64,000 bases of DNA from Amoebophrya sp. A120 (lineage: Eukaryota; Sar; Dinophyceae; Syndiniales; Amoebophryaceae), in NCBI GenBank assembly GCA_905178155.1, contig CAJINV010000005.1:736564-800563 (forward strand), given 5' to 3'. Positions 39,723 to 53,200 of the stretch are shown in pieces. The first letter of the stretch is position 1. The number at the start of each line of letters is the position of its first letter. Both the position numbers and the translations under genes were made by a program. The notes below the pieces were generated by a model. That model saw nothing but the letters and a program-made list of their open reading frames with translations, did not search any database and was not told where the DNA came from.

Positions 39723-40577
39723 CTACACTCGCCACTCTGCGGCTAGGTGCGTTGCTGGCTTCCGCCGCCTGCGGTCGGGCAACTGTTCGCGGCAGGAGGC
39801 GACCATGAAAAAGCCGAAGCACTTGTCTTCCGGGTCCTCCATGCCGAGAAACTTGGCCATCTCCGCGCTGTCTCGCGCGGCGCCGTGCCACGAGCTCCAG
39901 TAGCAGGCCAGACTGGGAAATTTGGTCGCTTGCACGTGCATGTTCTGCACTGCGCAGGCCGTTGCGGCCGCCTCTTCCCACTCCTGCATGCGCTTCTTCG
40001 GACTGGCTTGCCGCCGCATGACGATGGCGATCATGTAGGACACCGGCCCCCAGCGCCGGGAAATCTCGCCCTCGGTCATTTCGCGCCACTTCTCGTAGTC
40101 CGCCTCGGTTCTCTCCTGTCCGGCGGGAACTTTGTTCGCACCCGGAAACCCCGCCTCGCGCCAATTTTGGTCGTAGAACGCCAGCGTGAGCCGCTGCATC
40201 TCGACCATGGCGTCCTTTCCCAAGACGACGAAACGCCAGGGCGGAACCGGACCGTGGTAGGGCGCCCACATGGCCGCCTGGAGCAAGGATTCAACGACGC
40301 GGGGTTCCGCGGGTTTTCCGCCTTGCACATAATCTTTCGGGAACACCGAACGGCGGTTGCGCAACGACGGAAGAAGGGCGAATTCGGAGTTCTCCTCGTC
40401 TTCGGTTCTTTCCCCGTCCTCGTCCTCGCCCTTTGCTCGTCTCCTTCGCCGCTGTTTCCTGGCTTGCCAGTACGAGACGGAAGCGGCCGCGAGCGCAAGA
40501 GTCGCGAACCCTAACAGAGCTGTTGTGGCACTGCTGTGGGAGGATGAGGAGCTACTGTTGCCACCAGAGGAGACCAT
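39723..40577 (-). CDS. Nitroreductase-family flavoprotein
   Basis: Single exon of 284 codons from ATG 40577, which opens MVSSGG and a Ser-rich start, followed by a hydrophobic segment (ALLGFATLALAAASVSYW) and a strongly basic patch (RKQRRRRRA), so membrane anchoring with a cytosolic domain is likely. The domain starts RNRRSVFPKDYV, the typical FMN-phosphate-binding RRSxR region, then LLQAAMWAPYHGPVPPWRFV, and ends with ATACAVQNMHVQATKFPSLA, YWSSWHGAARDSAEMAKFLG and CFGFFMVA. These fit nitroreductase-like FMN enzymes that reduce quinones or nitro compounds with NAD(P)H. Substrate unknown. No introner interrupts it. Confidence 0.78.
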   Translation of the reverse strand: MVSSGGNSSSSSSHSSATTALLGFATLALAAASVSYWQARKQRRRRRAKGEDEDGERTEDEENSEFALLPSLRNRRSVFPKDYVQGGKPAEPRVVESLLQAAMWAPYHGPVPPWRFVVLGKDAMVEMQRLTLAFYDQNWREAGFPGANKVPAGQERTEADYEKWREMTEGEISRRWGPVSYMIAIVMRRQASPKKRMQEWEEAAATACAVQNMHVQATKFPSLACYWSSWHGAARDSAEMAKFLGMEDPEDKCFGFFMVASCREQLPDRRRRKPATHLAAEWRV

Positions 40578-41215
40578 TTTGATTGTAGAGTGCAATGAAT
40601 AAACTTTATACTCTACACATAAATCTATAAACGTCCGACACAACAGGTTGCAATGTGATAACAAGTCAAGCTCATTGTCGAAACTACCTCGGATGAAGAT
40701 GGTGTTGATTTGATCATCGGGGTGCCTGAATCACTCTTTTACTTTTTGCTCCACAACTTTCGCCTTGGTAACTTTCGCTTCTTGCGCCCATACCTGCTAG
40801 AGAACTTCAAATTACATACTTGGTCAATGAACTTTCACATGCGATATCATGGCCTTCTGAGTCGCAATATTCTGAAAGTGAAAATATTTCCATTATTTAT
40901 GCTTAACATTTTTGCCACATATGTTGTTTTTCCAGATTCAACATGTCATCTGTATCTGTGATTTTCGTTTCAATCATAATCTTATTTTTCACTTTGATTT
41001 TTGATAATCGCCAAAGAAGATAGGTCAGCAGCAGAGTGAAAGAAAGACGAGACTAGCGAAATGAAGTTTCGACTCAAAAATCCATATTATTTGTAGTTTT
41101 TATTCTCATACATTTCACCAAATCGAGCTCCGAAATGGTAAAGAATCCGAATCATTGTCATTAAGTGTTAGTGTGAATGTGATATTAAGTGTCTATGAAA
41201 TGCAAATCTTGTGAC
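40578..41215. other. Intergenic region, AT-rich
   Basis: About 640 bp, AT-rich, with one 83-codon plus-strand frame lacking motifs. Confidence 0.4.
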
Positions 41216-44200
41216 CTAAAGAAACGAGCTCGTGACGCGTTTGTACATCCACCTCTGCATCACGCAGCGGTTGTCAATTTGCACCAGCTTCAAGAACAAA
41301 AAAAACTTCATAACCTTGATGAACCGGTTGGGATCATTCGACACCCGCGCGTACACCCGTCCCAACTTCGCCTGTGCGCCCTGTGCATTTTCCGACTCGA
41401 ACCACTTGCCCCCGCCGCCGCCCTCATCGAAGAGGACACCAAACCTGTTTTTTATTTCTGTTTCACTTCCACTAAGGCCTACGCTTTTACTTTGACTAAA
41501 AGTAGACAGGCAAAGACGGAGACCACGGTCGTGAACGCGGCACACGCATCTGATTATCCTTTTCCTTCCGTAGGAACGAGCCAAGCGCATTAAACCAAGA
41601 AAAGTTTGGCATGTTGTTGCTCGTGTCTATTCATCGATCAAGTACAGTACCCCTTCGCCATTTCCTTCGTGAGCACAAACTCCCGGAGGTAGTGCCGGTG
41701 CACTTGGTCAAACGCCAGCCGGTGCTCCCGGTTATAAGCGTACAACAGTGGGAACAACGCGTCAGTATGGAAGCGTCAGGTTTGAAATCGTCAGAGTTGA
41801 AATAGTTTGTCACGCATAAAACGGATACCAGTTAGACCCACAGTTTGTAGTCGGTGCATGACAAATTTTCCTGGTCCTGGAAGCGAGTCTGTCATGCGGT
41901 TTAGGGCAAAAGAGCTACCTTCTGTCATGCTAGTCAGCAGTCCAACTCTTGACCCTTACCAGGACTATAATCCGCCGCCCGTGCGTTCTCTGCAATGGAG
42001 TCACTTTTTGTATCGCATTTTATGCATGACAAATCATTTCAACTTTGACGATTTCAATCCTGACACTCCCATAGTCAGAAAGCAGGTAGTAAAAAAGCAG
42101 CAGCATCGGGTCGTCCACCGAAGATGGGCGGACGTGCATGTGGTTCAGTGCGACATTACAATGAAACATGCCCCCACCCCCAAAGTTGCAATGATTTGTG
42201 ATGCAAAGTTTCCAAATGAAAACTTTTTGTCATGCATGAAAGGACTATGAATCTTTCTGATGCAGAGTCTCGCCGTATATCGCATTGCTTGCATGACAAG
42301 CGCCGCTCTTGCTGGGATCTTGCGCAATGCAAATTTTTTCTATTCACGATTGGAAATTTGTGATGCTGATAGATGCAAGAGGGCGAATGTTTCATTTGCA
42401 AAGGTTTGCAATACAAATGCTCCCAAGTTCGGGGGTGGGGGCATTTTTCATTGTAATACGCGAGGCGCGAAAACCGGTTGACTTGGGACTGGAACATCTC
42501 GGTGCGCTGCATGGTTTCCTCTAGGTACCACGCTAACACTTCTTCCGCACGGGCAAGAAGAGCGACCCGGAGGTGGCACACGGGTTGGGAGGTAGAAGCT
42601 GCTGGAACATCAAGCTCTACTGCACTACTTCTGGAAGCACTTGTGTAGTATGCCTCCTTGGTGATGTTGAAGTCCATCGCCTGCCACCAGTCCGGCCAGC
42701 GGTAGAACTCCATGTCTGGCGGGGACACGGGAAAGGTCGCGAGAAATTCGGACTTGTAATTGGGCGCGGACGTCTGCAGCTGCGTGAACACCCGGTCTGC
42801 TAACAGCTGCAGCAGCGACTGCTGCTCCTCGGTGTAGCCGGTGGCCATCCTCTGCGGATCCCCTTCCGCCTCGGCGTAGATTTCTTCGATACTGCTCAAT
42901 TCTTCCAGCAGCTTATCTGCCGACGCGAGGTTGATGGCGTAGTCCCCCTGCGAATTTCGCCCGGCCTGCTGCAGCTCCGCCATGCGCTCCTCGTGGTGCT
43001 TCTTCTCCGCGTCGGTGGTGTCGTTTTTGTAGCCCAGGATGTGCGGCCGCAGATGGACATAGTTCAACCCGTAGGAGTAGGACGAGGTCGCACTAGTACC
43101 TTCTTCCTTTGTCGCGTACGCAGGGAGGTAGAGCTTGCGCAGCGACGGGTAGATGTGGCTGTCGTCCCGAAGATGTTTTACTTGAAAGGACGTGAGCCGC
43201 TGTTCGTCGTCTTGAAAATGACCACTTGCAGCTCCCTTGCTAGTAGTCTCGTCCTGGTCAGAAGAAGCAATGATGGCAGTACTCTTGAGAAGGTCTTGCG
43301 CCGCACCAGCTGTCGTACTTCTACCGCTTGTCTTGCTGAGGAAGTTCAACTGCAACGCGTTTTGACAGTCCCGGACGAAATTCCGCGTCCAGTATTTTCG
43401 TTGCTCGATGCTGACCAGCTTGCGGTAATCCTTTAAGGCCCTTGGCCCTGAAACCGATTTCAGGTTCAAATCCTGCAAGTTCGCCAGGTAGAGGATCGGG
43501 ATCAGGAAGTTCGCTATCAACTGCAAAAATGTCGGGGTCTGGAAACCTGTGATGCAAGTCCGTGAACAATAAAGTGCTCTGTAATGCGCCGCCAAGCATT
43601 ACAAGTTTTTTCGTGTTTCTGTGCTGCGTATCTCGCATGAGAAACTGCGTTTTTGCATGACACACAATAGGACCAGGACCTCTTCGCGGGCACGCAATAC
43701 AGAGCTTAGAGTCATGCCACACGAGCATGACAAATCTCGCAATCTCCCAGACCCAGACATATTTGCAGTTCATATTCTCGTCCTTGTCCTTAAACGCCAC
43801 GTCCCCCCGTTCGTACTCTATCAAATGTAAAAATGTCTGGGTCTGGAAGGTTGCCAGGTTTGTCATGCATATTTTACATGACTCAAGATGTCTGTAATGC
43901 ATGATCTGGCATCACATATTTTTAGAGGCCTTCCTGATGCCTATCCCGCATGACAAATGCCCTCCCCGCGTAGCACAAAGTGGGCTCCTATTGCTGGTCA
44001 TACCATACAGATTTTTTTAGAGTCCAAAGTTAGCATCACAAGTTGCATTCTTCCAGACCCAGACATTTTTGCATTTGATATATTCCGCGAAGAGTTTATG
44101 CCGGTCTTCCAAGACGGCGTTGTCGTGTAACGCGACGTGGTGTTGCCACGGAACCGCCAGCGCTTCGGCCACGACTTTGATCAGTTTCCGCCACTTGTTA

Positions 44201-47200
44201 CTGAAAACGAGCCGGACCAAGCCGTCCCGCAGTGTCGGCGTCCTCCCGTCGATGATCCCGGGGATTTTTCTCTTGTCGTACCGTTGCGTTTCGAAAGCTA
44301 GATTCGGCACGGTTTTCAGCTCCACAAAGTTGTCGTACACCAAAGACAAAAACCGCTTGAAGGAGATCGGGCCTTCGTCGAGGTTCAGTACCCGCTTCAA
44401 CCACAGCCCTAAACCCCGGAAAACTTCCTCCTCCTCCTTTTCTCGCTCGAGACGGGACGCCCTTCCTGTGTCAACGATGTCTAAAGATTCATCATTCTCA
44501 TCGTCGGGCCTGAGGAAGATGTCCAGTGTTCTCTGCAGGTAGCTGTCAGAAGCGACCACCTCGGTGCAGCTGAAGTGAGGTACGGAGGTAGAAGTACTCC
44601 CATGAAGATCTTCCGGCTTATTTGCAGAAGATTCTGACTCGGCGCGGGCGGACGAAGACTCTTCATGTAGTGCCGTCGTACTTGTGGTCGTTGTTGATGT
44701 ACTTCTTGTGGATATAATTTCTGGTTCTTTCAACACATCGCTTTTGCTTTTCCCAGCTATCTGTATCTTTTTCCCATACTCCTCCTCCCGGCTGAGTTGC
44801 TGTGCAAACACCGGGTCGAATACCGTGTGCAGCCGCAAAGTCGCCGCTGGGTCGTGCACCTTGGATGGGTAGACCTCTTCGACGCTGTTCGCCCGATCGA
44901 TCTTCGCTTTTTCCTCCAGGCTGGGTATCACATTGATTTTCTTTGCAAAATCGCTGGCGGGGCGGCTCATCGCGTAGCGGTAGTGGTGGATGCTCAAATC
45001 GGCCATGCGACTGATGTGCAACTGCGTCCCGACCCGGCCGCGCATGCACCGCTGCCCGACCAGCAGCATCTCCCCGGGGCGCACGGCGGTGCTCTTCATG
45101 CTTTTGCGGCTCCCCGCGGCATTGGCCTCCTTGATCGGGCGGTACTCATCCGGAGCAATGACGGTGAGGCTCTGGAGAAATTCGCCTGCCAATTTGTTTC
45201 CGTTCTCTAACTTTTCCAGGCCGATCTGGTGCACGCGGTCGCGGCTGAGATGGCATACACCGCCCTGGGTTATATTGGTACTACTTACGCCGTCATGGAA
45301 CATCCTCTCCGGATCTTCAAAAACAAACCTCGGCACGCCGTCCTCGTGCGTCGTTTCGGAGAGGATATTTGCTTTTTCGCCCCCCGTCGTCTGCATCACC
45401 GTTTGGACGGAATACGGCTCGCCGAATTCCCGCTTCATCATGTTCAGCAGCATGTGTCCGTGCGGGAAACTGCTTCCAGTCTTGCTGCCAAACTTCTCCA
45501 GACTCGTTTTTTCATCCTCTACTTTCGGCCCACGGGGAAACACGAATTCCCGCACCGGCGTTTTCGGGATCGGCAGGCGGAAGGACCAGCGGTCCCAGGG
45601 CGTTGGCCAGACTTCCGACACGACGTCAAAGTCGGTCAGAACCTTGGTCTCCGCGTCCGGAATTTGCTCCACTTTCTCCACAAACAGCGGCTGCAAGTCA
45701 TCGGGGCCGCCGTAGGTGATCTCCTGGATGTAGACGCCGGAGGTGACGGGCCGAGGGAGGGTAATGGCGGACTCGAAACCTATTTCTTGGTGCGGTTGGG
45801 CGGCTGAAGATGCAGCTCTTGATGCCACGTTGACAGCAGGAGCGTCATTACTAGTAGAGCCTGAAAAGACTCCTGGGGGAATCTTGCACTCCGCCGTTTT
45901 CCTCTCCGCGTACCCGACGGGCGTGGTGCCTATCAAATGTAAAAATGTCTGGGTCTGGAAGGTTGAAGCTTGTGATGCTAATTCTGGATCATACAAAAAT
46001 CTGTGTTGCAAGAATGCCAAAAGTTGCCCGCTTTTGACGAAGTTGAGAGGAAGTTTCTCATGCAGGATAGGCATGATAGGGATCCCGCAGAATCTGTCAT
46101 GTTAGGTTCTGCATTGCAGATGACATGGATCATGGAAAATCTGCATGACAAGTCTCGGAATCTTCCAGACCCAGACATTTTTGCATTTGATAGTGCCGAA
46201 GTAGGTGCGAAAGCGCTCGTGAAAAGTAGTTGGGCGGGTTTGTGCAGTAGTTTTTATCACAAGGAAAAATCCCCCCTCCCCATATCAAACGGAAGTTTCT
46301 GACGCTGGATCTGCGTATACAAATCAGGTTTGTCTTGCAGTAGAGGACTGCAGGCTCCTGCCAAGCCTGAGTAGAGAGGTTTTGGCCTAGGCACTTAGCA
46401 TGAGAAACGTCTATGCTGTAGGCCCAACAGCATCACAAACCGCCTGCATAATGCGGCAGAGCCTGCGGAGTTGTCTTCTTGCACGACAGACGTGATTTGT
46501 GGTCTCAAATCAGCAAGACAAATTTTCGGAAACATACCTTTTCGATATGGGGAGGGGGGATTTTTCCTCTCAATAGTTTCAGCTACGACTTTATTTTTTG
46601 TGCTTTGATCATTTTCATCCCACGTGTACCGGCTCCCCGGGACCATTGCCTCGTCCAGATCCGTGTACAGAAGCCAGTCCACGTGGCGATTCCGATAGAG
46701 GCAGGCCGTGTTCACGAGTCCCTGCGCGGCGACCAGGTCCCACTCCATAGACGCGCTGTTGATCCGGTCTTCACAGTACAGAGTCATCAGCTCCGGCGCC
46801 ACGCGGTAGAGCGAGAAGCTCTCGACCTTAGTCATTTTGCTTTGCTGATGGTTCATCTGTGGCCGAAGATTTTTCGTTTTCGAATCACTCGACGTGCTGT
46901 CATTGTCAACATCATGTGGAAGTTCATGGGACGCGGCTGCGTCATCTTCCCCTAAGATCTCTCGCAGCTTTTCCAGGTCCGGCCTGGCCGTGTCCGGCGG
47001 ACCGAGCTCGTACATGGAGATCTGCCGGGGGGCGATTTGCGCTTTCTGCACTTCCGTCCACTGGTTCAGCAACACTCCCTGCTGCTGGAAAATGCCCGCT
47101 CTGCGGAGTCCGAACAACCCTGGCAGGCAGGTGCCGAACTCCAAGTGCTGCTTGTCAATTATACTCTTCGGACTAGTCAACATGCTGCCTTTTCTACTAC

Positions 47201-50200
47201 TAGCGGATGTCGTTTGATGTTCCAATTCCATCGCTCGGCTCCATAAAACGTCAAAGGCTGGGCGGAAAACGTCAGCAGCGGTTTTGATCACCACCTTCTT
47301 CCTCTTTCTTGCATCTCCCTCGTCTAATAATCCAGGTTCGTCTGGTGGTTCTGCTATCCGGCATACCGGCACAGCGAACAGGGTGGTCATCCGGTCGCTC
47401 ATCATGCCGAAGTTGTTCTGGTCCAACACTTTCGACAGGTAGTTCGGATCCGTTTCCTTGAGCTTCTGCTTCACAATGTTCAACTTTTCCAGCTGATGCA
47501 GAAAGAGCTTCACGTGGTGGCCCTGCACCCCACTGTATTCAAACGTCAGGCTGAAGGAGTCGATGGAGAGAAACTGCGTGTCTTTCTTCGCCAATTTTCG
47601 CGCGATTTCCGAGGTTTTGGTGGAGATAACGCACTGGATCACGAACCCGGGGAGACTGGCTCGGGGAAAGAACCTGCGCATTTGCACCTCGTTGACGAAA
47701 GATTCGTGTTTGATGACCGAGCACGCCGTGTTCTCCAGCCACGCCCGGTGGTAGCCTGCACCGTAGAGCAATTCGCACCGGGAGGGGGTTTCGATGGACA
47801 GTTGCGCCGCACCGTTCACGGAACGAAGGGCGAATTCGAGAACAAATTTATTTTCGGAGGGTGGTGAAGTGGTCTCTACAACTCCTGCGTCGGCAGAAGC
47901 TGTCGGAACTACTCTCCTCCTTCTCAAATCTACGACCTTACCGACTCCCAGCCCCAGCAGGATCAGCTCGCTCGGGTAGCCTTCCACCGGCAGGCGCAAC
48001 GGGCCACCACACAAGCGGTACTGGTCCCAGAGGACGCAGCTTTCGAAGTTGTGGTCGAGATTGGCTTTGGCAAGATTTTCATCCGATTTGACCATGCTGA
48101 CCGCCTGCCCGAGGAGTTGGTCTGAAACTACCGGACACGTGGTCATCACCTCATCGTTGCGCAGGACGCTTTGCAGGGCGAAGTCGTCATCTTCGTTCTT
48201 GCTCACCTCCCGCTGACTCTTTCTATTTGCTGACGGTGGTGGATCTGGATGTGTGCCTTTTTGTGCTGCTGAAATGTTGTCGTGTTTCTCGTCCTCGACA
48301 TTGATACTTGAAGTTTTCGTTTGCCTTCGCCTTCGCCTTCTCCACGCCGCCACCGTTTTCTTGTCGAGAATGATATCCCGGACGGCAACTCTGCTAATGT
48401 TCGGATTCCCGGCGGGCTATGAACTGCAAAAGTATGCATCGTACTCGTATAAATGCATTACAAATTTTCTCAGCATGAGAAATAAAATTTGTAATGCTGA
48501 TACAACTTAAAGGAAAGATTTGTGATGCTAAAACAACCGCACCGACATTGCCATTGTCCATTATCACTGGGGAAGCAAGCCTCCGCAGGCGCTGGAGCGG
48601 CATAGGGTCAGAACCGCGAAAACATCGCGAGTATTTCTTCATCCCCGGGCACTCTTATATTTTTCTGACCATACTTTGCGCTCACAACTGTAATAGAAGC
48701 AGACAGGGAATCCGTGATTGGATTACACAGACCCCCAGAAACCTGCTATACAATGAGATCAATGTATGGAAGCTAACAGACCCAAGCCGTATGGTGATCT
48801 CGTAGATCTACAGCAAGGGCGTTTTAGAGCTTCCACGCAGTGCAACTACAGGACATAGATGCGGAAATTGAAGAACTGCGGCCCTTTCTGTGGACTGGGG
48901 GGGACGAGAGACCTTTGCCGGGCTCTGGCGTGTCCTTGCCGCTGGTCTATCCGCCGCGCCACTCGTTCCTTCTACCACTTCGCTGGCTGTCGCCGCTGGG
49001 GCAAATGCTTGGGGCCGAGGAATTTGCAGCAACGCTTCTGTTGTTGAGTGCCCCTACACATCTGTTGTTGAGTGCTACGGGAGTAAGCCGCCTGTTGGGC
49101 TTACCGCTGAAAATTCCTCTAGCCCTGCCGCATTTGAGGAGACTCCTACCGTTCCATTCCGCTCTGTGGTAGCCGACTCTCGCCTCCCCGGATTGCGGTT
49201 GTACGGCACGACTACTATTTACCGCTCCTCAGGACACCCGCAGGACGGTAAACGGCGACGCCGCGAACATGGAGAAGTTGCTGCCCATGCCCGTCAGGCT
49301 AAGCGAGGACCTTGCTGCTGCGCAGGATGGTGCGTGGACGACTGCTGCAGGATTCAGGCACCGTGTCCGGGCGGGGAGGAGGTCATTTTTAGGAGGGGTA
49401 CTCGGCAGCACGGGGCGCTGGTTCTGAGATCTCGGCTAGTGTAAAGGGGGGCCTGAGATCTAGTAGGCTACTATAAAGGGAGGCACAGCGGACCCGCCAC
49501 GCTCGGGTGTTTATCTACTTCTTTCGAAACTCCTCTTCAGGGAGTCGGGGGAGATACCGACGTGGTGTCAGTGGTGGTAAAATGATTGTGAATTATCGCA
49601 TCTTCTACTCTACGGCATAGCTCCCCCTATTCTAGATTTGTTGGATCTCAGGCAACAAGGAAAGATTTGTGATGCAAGACTTGCATTTATACGAATACGA
49701 TACTTTTGCACAGGATACGGGCACGGTTTTGCGCATGATCGAATCGAACAGCCCGACCGTATCAAATGCAAATATGTCTGGGTCTGGAAGAATCCAGGCT
49801 TCTCATGCTTGTCTGGCATGACAAAAAAGTTTGTGATGCGTGTCCAAGAAGAGACCCTTTTCCGCCCTTTTGCCTGTCATGCAAAAACGCAGTTTCTCAT
49901 GCGAAAAACGTAACATAAAGGACTGCAGATATTTCTCATGCTTGGCTGCGCATTACAGAGCATTCACTATTCCCAACACAGCATCACAAGTTTCCAGACC
50001 CAGACATTTTTGCATTTCATAGACCGCCTGCGCGGCCAATTCAAACGTATGGCTCCAGTCGTCGTCGTGCCGGGATGTTTTTGCTGCGCTCCCCCCCGCC
50101 ATGACCAAAGCGTTTAGTCTCTCCCTGCGGAAGAAGCTGTTGCCGAGAATCTGGGAAAAGAACAACATCAGCCACTGTAGCAGATTCAGCATGCTGGCAG

Positions 50201-53200
50201 AGGAACCTAAGTGGAGCGTGGTGGGAGAGGTGAGAATTTTCTCCTGAACGGCGAATACTTCTGGGTTAACAGCTGCACCAGCTGCAGCTACCCGGCGTAG
50301 TTTTTCTTTACTTCTTGGGACAAGCTTCCTTTTCTCCGCAGCAGCAGGTTCCTCTTGCTGTGTGCTTGAAGAGTCTCCTTTCGAAGACTGGTTCTTGTCG
50401 ACGCTCGTTTCAGTTTCTGCAACAAGTGCTGGCTTCGCTGGATTGATCTTTTTCTCGCTGGTCACACTGCGCTTCTTCCGCGGCCGGATGGAGGCCTTGT
50501 ATTTGGACTGCGAAGTAGGTTGATCCGGAGCTGTGGTACGGTCATTTTGCAACGTGTCGGGTTGTTCCACTTCCTGTTCGTGTTCCTTCAGTGTTGTCGA
50601 GTCATCTGAGCGTAGAAGTTCTCCATCTTCTACAAATTCGCCATGATGCACATCAGCCGGATTATATTTCTGCAATTTCTGCAAATCGATGCCCTTTTTC
50701 ATCTCACTCTGCCGCAACAGTGCCGGAATGCAGACCTGGTCGCGCCATTTCTGGTAGTGGGCGAACGCCTTGTCTTTCATGGCTATGTAGGCGAAGAGGA
50801 ACCACGCCATCCCGGCTGCCTCCAGCAAAACCAGGGCTCTGCTCAAGCACTGTGCGTGAATCGCACTTGCCAGGTCGCCACCGATCGCGAGCTCGACCAC
50901 CTGGGCTGCTGGAGATTCTTCTTCGGGCTTGTACAGGTACTGCACCTGGGTTTCGTCGCTTAAGCAGTCGAACAGCTCTTGTTGTTCCTGGCCCCTGGGA
51001 CGAGATGAAATTCTTGTAGAGGAGGAGTAATCTTCTTCACTCGAAGATTTATTCTCTTCGAGAAACTCCCGTAGCGCTTCCTCTGGATCCAGCTTAATAT
51101 TCTTTCGGTTTTTTGCGAAGTCGGCAAAGGAAAATGATGCCCTCTCGGTTTTGATGTGGTCCTCGTCCTCAGGACTTGTTGTGGAAGTTCCGACAGATCC
51201 TCGGCGTTGTTGTTCCTTGCGCAACTTACACCCCTTTCCGGTCACCACCGCGCCGACGTCCTTGGTGACGACGAGCCGGCTAATCACGTTTACCCGGTCC
51301 TCCACTTCCTGCTGTGGCATCAATTTGGATGGAGGCGGCAAGACCAGCAGTCGGTCCATGATCTTTTCGTACATATGGAAGTGTCAGATTTGAAATCGAC
51401 AAAGTTGAAATAACCTGTAATGCATAAAATCGATACCAGTTGGAAGCCTAATTTCCAAGCGGTGCATGACAAATTTCGGGACCGTCCAAATCCAGTTTGT
51501 GATGCTGTTTAGGGTCAGAAGGCGTCTTTTGCCATGCTACTTTAGCAGCTCTATTTCAAACCCTAAACAGGCTCACAATCGGCCTCACTTGCCATCCCGG
51601 CAAGACAGGCACTCCATGCCTTGCATTTTATGCATGACAAATCATTTCAACTTTGTCGATTTCAATCCTGACGCTTCCATAGTACAGGTACTGCCCGTAC
51701 AAGTCGTAGCTGTAGGGCATGTAGATGAACAGGTACATATCGAAAGGAAACATCCCCCCTCCCCATATCAAAACGATATTTCTAATGCTGGATTTGTGTA
51801 CACAAATCAGGTTTGTATTGCAGAGAGGCATTGCGGCCAGATCCCCAAGCTAGGTAGGGGCGTAGGGGTCTAGTTGTTCAGCATGGCAAACGGCTCAGCT
51901 TTAGGCCCAACAGCATGACAAATCGCTTCCATAATGGGGCGGAAGCTTCTGCCCTTGTCTTCTTGCAAGACAGAGGTGATTTGTGACCTCAAATCAGCAA
52001 CACAAATTTTCGGCAACATACCTTTTCGATATGGGAAGGGGGTATTTTTCCTTTTGATAGTACAGCGGCAGCATGAACTCGAACTCCGGCATCGTGTACT
52101 GCATCGAGCGGAACACCACCCTATCAACTGTAAAAATGTCTGGGTCTGGAAGAATTCATGTTTGTCATGCTTGTCTGGCATGACTCTTAAATCTATCTGT
52201 CATGCACGTTACCCAAGAGCTCCGTTTTTCTGTGATGCAGAAGCGCAGTTTGTCATGCAGAATAGGCAACACCTAGAAGCTCAGAAACTTGTCATGCTGA
52301 GCCAGCATCTGTAGCCTCATCATGAGACGCCACCCAGCATCACAAGTTTCCACCAGACCCAGACATTTTTACATTTGATACACCCCCGCCAGTGGGCACT
52401 TCGCGTTGGTCGCCAGTTCGAAGTAGTCAAACACCCGCGTGATTTTGTCCCAGAACCGGAACTATAAAATGCAAAAATGTCGGGGTCTGGAACATTCTAA
52501 ACTTGTGACGCTGTCTCTGGATTCTAAAAAAATTTGTATTGCAAGACCAGCAAGAGGACTCCACTTTGTGCTACGCGGAGAGGGCATTTCTCATGCGGTA
52601 GAGGTATCGCAAAGCCCTCTAAAAATCTGTGATGCTACGGCATGCATCACAGACGTCATGGCTCATGGAAAATATGCATGACAAATCTGAGAATCTTCCA
52701 GACACAGACATTTTTGCATTTGATAGGAACCGCTCGTCTTGCAGAACTTTCTTCGGGTGGGCGAGGAGAGACTCCCGCAAGTCCGCCACCGCGAATTCCT
52801 CCAAGCCTAAATTGTGAAATGTTTCGTTCCTAAAAAACGTGCTCGTCAATTGCGGCAGTCTTTCGCCTGGCCCGAACGGTTGGTGCCCCTGGTGGTCCGC
52901 CCAGTGCTCGAACGCCGGCCAATCGCCGCCCTGCGCGGCCGCGGCCAGCACTAGTGGGAACGGAAAATCGGTGAGGCAAGCGAAAGGGTCGACCATCGAT
53001 TCGTCCGCATTGCCATTTTCGTCGACTTCCAGTCTCATAGCGCGGACGTTGCTGTAGTCGTAAAGGTGCTTCTTTATTGCGCCCTGCCCATTGCGGAGAA
53101 ACGGGTTTTGGGTGGTCAGAGAATCTTGTATCTCTCTTCCTAAATTTCTGATATCCCCTATTTTCTTCTGCACCGCCAAAAACCCAAAGGTTTTCCCAGA

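Noticed and set aside
48840-49444. Plus-strand protein-coding genes in the GC-rich insert of the 1.3-kb introner
   Set aside because: The frames overlap each other, lack recognisable domains and run opposite to the surrounding gene. They are better read as cargo or chance open frames.
42156-51374. Separate genes at 42156-43595, 44017-46074, 46395-48353 and 49953-51374
   Set aside because: Each frame runs into introner ends at both sides. Joining them at the 5-bp repeats gives one continuous 2849-codon frame with 52619-54463 and 41216-41444.
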